Of a stretch of 64,000 nucleotides of DNA, positions 1-11,600 are shown one piece after another. Position numbers and translations under genes: made by a program. The DNA comes from Liquidambar formosana (Eukaryota > Streptophyta > Magnoliopsida > Saxifragales > Altingiaceae). Positions within the stretch are counted from its first letter, which is position 1. Each line of letters opens with the position of its first letter. The notes beneath the pieces are model-generated. The model did not search any database, was not told where the DNA came from, and worked only from the letters and a program-made list of their open reading frames with translations. The stretch covers positions 11,239,967 to 11,303,966 of the forward strand of contig CM077832.1 in assembly GCA_039720395.1 (NCBI GenBank), given 5' to 3'.

Positions 1-117
1 AAGGTAAAGGAAAAGTTCTATGAGAAGCATGGTGCCCGTGGTGAGTGGTACCTTTGCGCTTCTTATGAGATAAAGATTGATTCATATTTTTTAAACGTTG
101 ATAGAGTTGCAAATTAA
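1..117 (+). other. possible end of an upstream exon, unassigned
   Basis: Frame 1 is open from the window edge to a TAA at 115-117 and begins KVKEKFYEKHGARGEW. A good splice-donor match (CGTG then GTGAGT) lies at about 40-46, so the coding part may stop there. I do not recognise the protein, and a chance open frame of this length is possible. Confidence 0.2.
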
Positions 118-2639
118 TAAATCCTCTCATTAATAGCTTGTGAACAAGTTTGATAAAGACTTGACTTGAATTCAATCAGTAATTAAGCAAACGAAACTCA
201 AATAGAGTGAAACTCAAATAGAGTGAAACTCAACTCGATTAAACTCACAAACAGGCTTGTTAAGGACAATTGGTAATAAGGCTCGCTAGTGAAGTTTTAT
301 AGGACTTGTGAATATGCTATATTTAGGACTTGTGAACGATAATTCAATAAAAACATGGTTATTATTAATATAATTTTTTTTTATGTTCATTAATTCATTC
401 TTGCTATGGGTAGATGGGCTCTTAGGCTCTGGGGTGCCGTTCTAATCCTTAATTCTTATTCATTTTTATAAAAAGTACAATTTTATATTAATTCGAATTT
501 TAAATGCAAATTTTATGAATCTTACCCTGCAACCAAACCAAGCCATTCAATAATAAGTTCGTGAACGGGCTTGATAAGGTTCATTTGATCTCATTTGTTT
601 ATTAAACGAACCAAACTTAAACAAACCAAAGCTTAGCTCAAGGCATAGGGCCACGTGAAGACAAGGGCACCTTTATTTATTATTTATTTATTTTTTGGTA
701 CATCAAAAAAAGGGAGTCAAAACCCAAACAAATAGGGGCAAAAAAAAAAAGAATTTAAAAAAACTTGTGGAAAAATGATTATCCCACTTTGACTCCATTT
801 AAACCAATGACTTTTGACTCTTTAAAACACCTTAAACCAATATCAAATGTGAGAAATGGAAACAAAAAAAATTGTAAGAAACTTAAGTTGTATTTAGACC
901 ATGGGTGATTATGACATTTTACATGCTCCTTAACGGAAAAAGTAATAGAAGGGAGGTCTATGTAATCTTGATCTAACCTCAAGAAAGGTTATTGTAATTT
1001 TTAAAATGTCAAGAGAGGTCAATGTTATTTTGCCAAACCTCAGGGAAGGTCAATGTAATTTTCGTTAAAAGTAATTATTGAAATAATAAGGGATAGTATA
1101 AGACATTCAAAAAAATTATGTTCTAACTTTTCAAAATGGACAAATTTTTTGGAACAAAAATGATTGTAAAAATGGCCTATCGTTATGTTAGTCGGACGAA
1201 GTAATTAAGTTTTTAAACGAATTAAGTTTAAAAACATCAAAGTTCAAGCACAACTCATTTGTAGCTCTTTTACGTTGATAGAGAGAAAAGAGGAGAATAA
1301 ACAACTCTAGTTTTGCAACCCAATTGCCAATTAGTCCATCTTCATGAACCAAAAAGAAAAGGAGAAAAAATATAAAGCTCTTATTGTTTGAAAACTATTA
1401 AAATATGCAGAGGAGAATGGCCAACAACCCATGTTAAGAGTTTCAAGGGTGGAGGAGCTCCTTCCATTTTCTCACTCATATTTTGTCACTTGTCTAAATA
1501 AAAAAGGAAAATTGATTGTGCGCATGCATTCCAATGTTTTCATAATTGTAAACACATTTTTATAAATTCACATTTGAGTGTTACATATTTATATTAATAT
1601 AAATGTGTGCCACTGTATCCATATTAGTTTATTGGTTTGTTTGTGTTTTTGAATTCATATATTTTTAAAATATTTATGACACGTGATAGAAAATAAATAA
1701 AGGTGGAGAGGAACTCTTTCACTCTGGGGTGGAGACAAACAGTGTCCTTTGGATTCGATGCTAGTTAAAAAATTACTATTGAAATGAACATAATAAACTC
1801 AATGAGTAATTTCTTAATGTTTTAATTTAGGCCATCAGAAACACATCCATTCGGTGTTGAGTTTTTGGAGCTTAGCACCGAATCCAGACTCTCCTGTTAG
1901 GTAGCATCGTAACCCAAAATCAGACTCTCTTCATGAACCGAAAGAGAATTAAAAAGGAAAAAAATAGCGGCATACTGTTTTGAAAAATATTGAAATGGAG
2001 TATGTAAATTACTGAAGTATTCCTACTATTTTCCTGTTAGACATATTTGCCCCTCTTACCGCATGACGTGGTTATTGGGAATTGGCAATTTTATTTTATT
2101 TTTGGCTGAGGCACTGAAAAAATCGCTTGACATTTACCAAAGGAGACCCTGCATTCTTTGGGAGAGCAAGATATTTTCAAAGTTTGGACCTTTTGTTGGG
2201 GTGATGCTTCCATAATGCATAATACCAAAGTTTCCCCATCTTGTATAAATCTTTTGCAGTTACACCCTCAAGGATCTGAGTGATACCCTTCCATGGTTTA
2301 ATGTGTGGATATAGGCCCTTAGAAAGTATATGCATACATACGTACATAATCTCTTGATAATACCCCAAACTGTTTATCCTCCTCCCATTTAACGGAGCCA
2401 ACCGAAGAAAAACCCTTTCCTCAGTTTCTATCTCCAAGCTGATAAAACCAGGTATTGCCATTCCTATCTCCAAAAAGCTATTCACTTTGATGGTTCTCTC
2501 ACATCCTTATCAAGTATTCTGTTCCTCAATCTCTTGCATTTACAGTTTCATTCACTGTCTAAGAGTATTGGGTTCGGATAGTTTGTGGGTTTTCTTTAGA
2601 TTTCATGGATGAATTGCTGTAGTTTTTGAATATACTAAT
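118..2639. other. AT-rich spacer upstream of the FTSHI3-like gene
   Basis: No gene was recognised. The stretch at 130-650 has degenerate phrases of the kind common in plant dispersed repeats, and a 17-bp unit is tandemly doubled near 198-232. The block at about 1330-1400 resembles the block at about 1930-2005 (both start TCTTCATGAACC), so a diverged duplication is likely. The last few hundred bases should hold the promoter and 5' leader of the gene starting at 2640, but no clear TATA box was chosen. Confidence 0.4.
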
Positions 2640-5600
2640 ATGGCTTGTTTATGCGTTGTTTCCAATAATGGGTTCATTGTAACTCGAGATAATTTGAGAG
2701 TTAGTGTGGGAAAGACCAAATCTTTGGGGAGATACAGAGGTTTGCACTGTTCATTATCTTTCCCAAGCAGTATTTCAGTCCCTTTTCCTTTATTGCGGTT
2801 TTATACCTGTTGCAAATCTCAACATGGGTTGTTTTGTAACGATAAATTTGGGTCACTGATTAGTGGAAGCAGTGGAGTTCCTTTATTGGGCTTTTATAAT
2901 CGTTGTAAGTCTCGACATCGGTTGTTTTGTAAGAATGGATCATTGGTTACTGGAAACAGTGGTAATAAACATACCAATCTGGATAACAGGAAAAATAGTG
3001 ATGTAAGGAGGAGATTCTCATTAAGATTGCGTCCGAGGTTGCGATTATGGTCTATAAGATTGAAAAGGTTTTCAATTAGGTCGATGTTAAATCATGTTCG
3101 AATGTTTTTGCATAAGAATATAAGAGGAGTGACACTTTCTACTTTGATTTCTGTGGCATTGGGGCTGTGCTATTTGTTTCTGAAATTAACAGCATTGCCG
3201 TCTCCGAAAATTGTTCCATATTCAGACTTGATAACGAGCCTTCAAAATGGGTCTGTAGTGAAGGTTCTACTTGAGGAAGGATCTCGTCGAATATACTATA
3301 ACACAAACTCTCAAAGTCTTGAAAATACTCAAATGTTGGAAGATAAATCGTTGCAGAGTAATGGTCCGAATGAGAATGTGGATAATATGGTTTCAAGCAA
3401 TGATGCTGTGTCAACCCGTGAAGTAACGGGTACAAATGTTTTGAGTAAATTTTTGAGGATCCGGTCTTCTACTTTGGAGTGGCAGTACTCCACAAGAAAG
3501 ATTGATCATGATGAGAAATTTCTTCTTAGTTTGATGAGAGAAAAGGGAACTACATATACCTCAGCCCCTCAATCAGTGTTATCATCAATGAGGAGTATTT
3601 TAATAACCGTGTTATCTCTCTGGATTCCTTTGACTCCTCTGATGTGGCTTCTTTATCGTCAACTTTCTGCTGCTAATAGCCCAGCAAAGAAACGACGGCC
3701 TAGTAATCAGATAGTCAGCTTTGATGATGTGGAGGGTGTTGATGCTGCTAAGGTTGAGCTTTTGGAGGTAAGTTATGGCCTCTCTTGAAGTTTCATTGAC
3801 TTTATAGTTGTTGGCTTGTTGCACATCATTGGCTTGAATGCAGAGTTGATAAGTAGGAGGTAGCACTTAGTTGATTTTTCTTTGTTTATGATGTTTATCA
3901 ATTTGGTTGTAACTATAATGTACTTTAAAAGCTACCACACCTCAAGAAATTAGTAATTATTGATTTTTGCTTAGAGCTATCATTAAGATTGGGGATTAAT
4001 GACTTTAGTCATTAAACATAAAACTAAAGCTAGAAAATGCATCTTTTATTTGCCCTTTTCTTTCTCTAATCTTATAGTAGATTTATGCATAAAGTTTCTA
4101 ATTTTTTTTTTTTTTTTTTGATAAGGTAAATATGTATTGATGAACAAAAAGGGCTTAGCCCAAGTACATAAGCCATATACAAAGACTAACCACACTCCCC
4201 TCTAAAGCTTAAAGGAGTCGACAAAATTAACAAAAGAAAGATTACAAGAATTAGTGTGACTAGAGAACCACAAGTATAAAGTCTTAACAAGGGAAGACTT
4301 AAGGGCAATGATAGACTTTTCAATCCCATCAAAAGTTCTTGCATTTCTCTCCCTCCAAATGCACCACCAAATAGCGTGGGGGGGCATATTCCAAATCAGT
4401 TTTGCATTTTTACATCCCCCCTTTAACCACCAAGCCAAGAAAAGATCATAAGTAGACAAAGGAAGCACCCAACAAACTCCAAACATATTGAATAAGAGTA
4501 TCCAAAGACTCCTAGCCACAAAACAATGGATAAAAAGATGATCCACCGATTCCGTATCTTGTTTACAAGGAGCACATCTATTCGGCACATACCAAGCCTT
4601 CCTAGCAAGATTATCCAAAGTCAAACACTTATTACAAACCACCAACCAACAAAAAAAGTCGACTTTAGTAAGAACCGATGCCACCCAAATAGCTTTAGCC
4701 GGAAGAAATAAAATCCCAAGTGGACTTGAACAATTGTAGAAAGATTTTATGGAGAATAACCTTTTAGAATCCTTACGCCAAACCAAGGAATCATTCTCAC
4801 CCACTAAAATCTTACTCTCATTAAGAACTTGGAAAAAAGCCATCACATCCTCTAATTCCCAATCATTAAAGTGATGAAGAAAAATAACATTCCAATGATG
4901 AGAGCCAACCTCCCCTTCAAAACAATCCTTAATCAAAACTTCTTTGTTTGAAACAATAGAGAATAAAGAGGGAAACTCCACCATTAGAGGCGAATTAGAA
5001 CACTACAAGTCTTTCCAAAACTTCACCCTACTTCCATCTCCCACTTTAAATCCAATCTCTTTGATAAATTCTCCAAAACCTTGCATAATCACCTTCCAAA
5101 GACCCACACCATGAGGACTAATTACATCATTAGACCACCAACCCTCTCTAGTGACACCATACTTCCATATAATAACATCCCGCCATAAACCTTGATCACC
5201 CCTTCCAAATCTCCAAAGCTATTTACCCATGAGAGCTTGGATAGTGCAAGCAATGGACCTAATCCCTAATCCTCCCCTATTTTTTGGAAGGCATACAGTA
5301 TGCCAATCAACAAGATGATACTTTCGCTCACCTCCCACACCATATCATAAAAAGTCCCTTCGAAGTTTTTCAATTCTATAAACCACGGACTTGGAAATTT
5401 TATGAATGGACATGAAATAAATTGGAATGCTTGATAAGGCACTTTGAATAAGTGTTAACTTACCACCTTTAGAAAGATAACCTTTTTTCACCCACCAAGT
5501 CTTCTTTCAATTTTTTCAATGACGGGATCCCACACTTTTGTATCTTTGAAGCGTGACCCCAAAGGAAGACCAAGATAGGACACCGACAATTTCCCAACTT

Positions 5601-8600
5601 TACAACTAAGGATATTAGCAAGGTTATCAATATTATCAACACTTCCCACTAGAATCAATTTGGTCTTCCCAAAGTTAACTTTAAGCCCCGACACCGCTTC
5701 AAAATTGAGAAGAATAACCCTCAAATGTACCATTTGCTCCTCCTCCAAACCACAAAAAAATAAAGCATCATCCACAAAGAGTAAATGTGAAACCTTACCC
5801 ACCCCAAACCGACCATCTCCCACCAAGAAACCATCCAATAAATTTGCATCAATGGTCTTGGAAATAAAATTACTCAACACTTCCATAACCAAAATGAACA
5901 AAAATGGAGAAAGAGGGTCTCCTTGACGAACCACTCGAGAGCTATGAAAAAAACCATAAGGAGTCCCATTCACCAAAACCGAAAAGGACGGGATAGAAAT
6001 GCACCAAGAAATCCACTTACGCCATTTCACTCTAAAACCCATCCTACTAAGTAAATAGATGAGAAAATGCTAATTGACATGATCATATGCCTTCTCCAAA
6101 TCAATCTTAGCCAAGACTCCTGAATTCCCACTTTTAAGTCTAGAGTCCACACATTCATTTATAACAAGAGCTGCATCAACAATTTGTCTCCCACTAATAA
6201 AAGAAATTGTGATGGAGAAATGAGTTTCCCAATAATTTTTGCAAGTCTCAAGGCCAACACCTTAGAGATGATTTTGTAGACACAACCAATTAAAGAAATA
6301 GGACGGAAATCATGCACATCCACCACTTCCCCCTTCTTAGGAATGAGAGCAATAAAAGTGGCATTGAGGCTCTTTTCAATCTTTGCTCTATCAAAAAATT
6401 CCACAAAAACCTTCATTAAGTCGACTTTAATAATCCTTCAACATTTATGAAAGAAAGCAATAGATATACCATCCGGGCCGGGAGCTTTATCACCACACAA
6501 AAAATTGAGAGCCTCCAAAACCTTCATTTCATCAAATTCTCTATCCATCCAATCCGCTTCCTCTTGGTCAAGGGAATTGAATAACATGTTATCAGTAAGT
6601 GGCCTCCAATCCTCCTCCTTATAAAAAAGATTCTCATAGAAGTCTACAATTTCTTTAGAAAAAATTTCCTCATCATCTACAAGAGTCTCATTTACTAATA
6701 ATTTCCCAATGAAGTTTCCTCTCTTATGAGCATCAGCCATTCTATGAAAAAATTTAGTGTTTTTATCACCTTCCTTAAGCCATGAAACTCTAGACTTTTG
6801 GTGCCAACTAATCTCTTCCAACCGAGCCAATCTAGCAAATTCTGCTTTAACTTCCATTCTACTAGCTTTCTCAACATCTGATAAATCCATCCTCCCTTCT
6901 TTCTCATCAAAAAAATGAATGGTGTTGAACACCCTATTTTTGGATTCACTAAGATTACCAAACACTTCCTTATTCCACACTTTTCAAATTTTCCTTCAAA
7001 GCCTTCCATTTCTTTGCAAACACAAAGCTAGGCGAGCCGGAAAAGGAGAAAGATTCCCACCAAGACTTCACAATGATCAACAAAACCTTCCTCTTCAAGC
7101 CACATATTCTCAAAACAAAAGGGACCTCTATTCATTCTCATGCCTTCACTATCCAGTAATAATGGAACATGATCGGAAAGTGGTCTTGGAAGGGCAGGAT
7201 TGAATCACTCTAGGGAAATGCTCTTCCCAAGACGGCGAAAAAAGAAACTTATCCAATCTAGGTAGACTAAGAATATCGCGATTACTTGACCAAGTGAACC
7301 AACCACCAATTAATGGAGGTCCACCAATTCATTAGACTCCACAAAGTCCAAAAATAACCTCATAGCTGAAGAAAGATGATTGCCTCCTTTTCTCTCATTA
7401 GGAAATTGCACAACATTGAAATCACCCACCACACACCAAGGTAAAGCCCACCTTGAATAGAAACCCTCCAATTCTAACCAACAAGAAGCTCTAAGATTAT
7501 CATCATTAGGGCCATACACCCCAGTCAAAATCCATTGAAAATTATCATCAATATTCTTAAAAACACAGGAAGCAGAAAATAAGCCCACTCCTTCATCAAG
7601 CATAAGCTTATAGCAAAGAAACACATGTAAACGATGAGCTATACAAGCACTAGTAAATCAATACTCTTACATTTTACAATATTACTTGGTGCATAATAAA
7701 AAGATACAATTTGTTGTATAAACCAGAAACAGGACTTTTCTTGACATATTTGATGATGAAAGCTAGACAAGCATAAGTTTAAATACATGTTCTAGTGATC
7801 TACCTTTCCCTTCTCATGAGACTTCTATAAAAATTCAATTATTCCCTTTCTTCCAAACACATCAAATAACCAGAAAGGGGCAATCCTCCATAATATCCCA
7901 CCCATTTATTCGAAATGTCTCTAGCTGTCCTTGGCATTAATGAACTAAGGTAGAATGAGCTTGTATTATAGTCTTGCCTTTCAAGGATATTGAATAAGGT
8001 TTAGCAGTGGGTGAGGTTTTCCTCCCCTTTGCTCATTGTTGATAGGTAGGTTCTTTTAGGAGAGCTAGAGGTGAATTGTTTGAGTTAGTAATATTTGAGT
8101 TGATGAAATAGAAGAGGCTGCGGCAAAGGAGAGAGCAAGGCAATTAGGGGAGAGACCTTTGAGGTGTGGCATTAGCTAGATCATATATTATTTTAGAGAG
8201 TGCAAATGCTCTTAGTCATTGTAAATTTGTAATTCCAAAGTTGTGAATCCTTGTAAATTAGCTATGGATGGCTTTTGTATATGACTTTAGGCCTCCCATG
8301 TGGCGGAATTCTATTGGTTAAATTTTCTAACCAATTGGAGAACTTCCCACTCATGTACTTGGGCTACACCTTTTCGTTATTAATAAAGATATTTGCTTCA
8401 TAAAAAAAATAAAAAAACAAAAAAAAAACTTCCCACTCATAGTGCTTATGGCCTGGTTCCTATAAGCTTTCATAGCTGTGGGCCCATGAGCCCCTTTAAT
8501 GAGCCCACACTGTGCGTGGCCTGTGTCCAATGAACAATATGGACCTTGTCCCCCCATGGTGACCAAGGTAGAAGGCATGTTGTCCCGTTTATGGTGTGAG

Positions 8601-11600
8601 TCACTTTACCAGCTTGGTTAGCCCTTCCCTTGCTCTAGCCACCAATCCAAGACCCTCAAGCTATTCCAAAAGAATGCTCCAGGGTTGTGTTTTAATGTCC
8701 CGATTAGCTCCGAGCCCTAATTATAGCCTCCTCGAGTTATACCACCAGTTTGGGTAGTTTGTGAGTGTTAGGGTGTAGAGAAAGTGTAAGGGATAAGCCT
8801 CTGAGGTGTTGAAATACCCCAAATCCTTTTTGTCTTGATAGCTAATACACTCCTATTAAAGGAGAGGCCTTAGGCCCAAATAAGCTTCTATTAAAGGAGA
8901 TAGGCCTGATTGAATTGAGATGCCACATGTTAGTTCCTTGTTGAATATTTATGCCACATAAACACTTATGTTTCGCAATGGTTTTCCAACATTGGTATCA
9001 TTGATATTGAAAACATATTTCTTAAATCCAGAACAAAGCATGTAAATTGAAAGCGGGGAAGTTGGATTTATTTCCAAATATATAACAAAATAACATGTAA
9101 AGTTAGTGAAAGAAATCACAATAAGTATTAAAAATCTATAGACAAATAAAGTACTCAAAATTGTTGTTGAGTTCATCACTTAACAACTTATTTTGGGTTG
9201 GTTTTGTCATCAATAATAGCATATATCATTTTGTAAAGTTAGCTTTTGTATGCTGTTATAATGTTTTACTTGGGTAAAAAATAATCAGCAACATGAAAAA
9301 CTTACTATAAGAAACTATTAGAATCACCAAGGACACATTTGGATATCACATGGACATTGAATGGCTCCATTTCATTTTACATAGCCTTTGCTAGGAAAAT
9401 GTAAGAAATCATCACAATTGCATGTATGGGATCAGTTTTAGGAGTCCTCGATATGCTGCCATCCAATTTTTATTTTTAACTATCACTCTTGATGACAGCT
9501 GCCAATTTCATAATGGCCTAATTCAAGATGGTGGATTCTTACTAGAAATGATATGCAAAATTAATGAAGTTATTCATTATCCATGGGACAATAATAAATA
9601 CAACAGCTCATCAACCTTATCAAACTCCTAATTGTGATAAAAGTTCCTTTGTCAAATCTTTATACTGGTGGTTTAGGTTTTAAAATCCTTCTAGTGTTCA
9701 AATTGTACTATAGGCATACTGTCACATCCCTGGCCAGTTAAGGTTAAAAGCCTTTAACTTGAATAAAACCATCATTTGATTTCATTCAAAATCAATGCAT
9801 TCCTCGAGGGATGACTTACTTTTAAAATTCAAACTTTACAAAATATTTTGGCACAACCCAGCCGTAAAATGGACCTGCAAGGATTTGAAATCCTGTACAA
9901 ATTAAAACCTGTTCAAACAACTTATAATCTTCTATAAAACATTAACATTTAAAACTTGCCATCTACTTAATGTACCACAGCAGCATCATGTCTCCACTTG
10001 GTTCCCATAGTCCACGTTTATCTATGATTTAATTGCGGGAAAAGAACAATAAATTACAGTTCTAGTATAAATTAAACAACCATTAGTCATCAACAAGCAG
10101 ATACATTCATAAATAAACATAATGTCCATGAATATCATCAAGATCTCCGTCATCAACACAAACATTTCCCCAAGCATGCAATCTTCATAAATTACATCCC
10201 AGAACAATAATTCTCTGAGCTGGTCCCTTCTCTAACCAGATCTGCAAAATAGCAAGAATGAGCCACCGCCCAAAAAGGAAACATTTTTCTAAATAGTATA
10301 CCAAGGTTTTAAACTAACTATTTAAACCAAAATTATAGAACGTCATAGTAAAATAGATATTCGAGAGAAACCCAGGTCACAAGAAGATAAAATCATGATG
10401 TTCATTAAAACAATAAGTTACAATTATTTAAGGCACCCAATTAAATCCATGCGTATTCGTGCCCAAACCCATGTATGTCACTAAGTTCATTTAGTGTTAA
10501 ATCAGCAAAATCTCCTTTTTGATACTCACACTAAAATCATCCCACACCAAAACATGGTTTTGAGTGTCACAAATAAAACCTCGTTCAATAAGACACAATT
10601 ATTTTCCAAAGAATCATTTTGGGAATTCATAAATTAACTCTTATTAGAACAAATTCTTTAAAACCAAAATACTTCCTCCATCCCAATTTGTTTGAGCCAC
10701 TTTGATCCCATACACATATTAAGGTGGTGTAATTAATGCATTGCCATGTCACTCAATAAATTTTAACTTTCCAATTTTAACCTCCTTTACTAGAATGTTA
10801 CTTGATGTGACAATTGGTATGGAAACTGTAATTTTAAATATAACAAACGGTATTTTGGGAAAGCAAGATAATTATTTTCTTTGACTTTGCAAATAAGCAA
10901 ACATTTTGGGACATCCTAAAATGGAAAATGTAATATTGTTATCAAACAAATTGGGATGGAGGGAGTATCATATTTCAAACCCCTTTTTCTTTTTGAATGC
11001 CACAGACGATATGTGGGGCTGGTTTTTACCTTAGCCTCTAGTCCTTTAACCAATCAATTATCCTCCCCATAAAGAAGCCTTCGTGCATAGAATATGGGGG
11101 ACACATCCTTTAGTTTGGGGTAGAACGAGCTGAACCCCAGGACCAGAGGAGGGGAAAGAACGAACTTAACCCGCACTCCAATGACCCTCCATTATCATGT
11201 TAGACATTCCAAAAACCAATTACTATCTGTAAAATTCATTAGTTTTTCTCTGGCCTCAAATCGACAATCCATTTCATGTTATCTCAACACAATCCTTATT
11301 CCTTCCTTATTCCACAAATTCAGCATAAAACCATTTTTCTCATAAAAATCTGTTTTTCCAAAATCAAGGAATTTAGCTCAAAATCACCTCATTAAAAAGT
11401 AAACCTTCAATTCAAATTCATCAAATTTTCCTCATGGTCCATGTGTCAAAATCTATACCTTAATAACGCAATGTGCCTGTCCAATTATTTCTGAAAATAC
11501 CCAATTTGTAGAAAGGATTCTTTCACATAGAAGTATGAGGCCAAAATTAACAAAAGTTCCAAATAAACCCATTGTCAAGAGTTTCTTATTCAGATTTCGC

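Noticed and set aside
2177..2485. A 102-codon minus-strand frame upstream of FTSHI3
   Set aside because: No recognisable domain, no splice context, and it lies in the probable leader or promoter of the plus-strand gene.
4202..4984. A 260-codon minus-strand frame that could be called a host zinc-finger protein
   Set aside because: It is the zf-RVT C-terminal part of the LINE, continuous with RT pieces upstream and a poly-A tail downstream.
9718..11600. Possible large non-autonomous LTR element in FTSHI3 intron 1
   Set aside because: No paired LTRs, primer-binding site or protein remnants could be found by eye.
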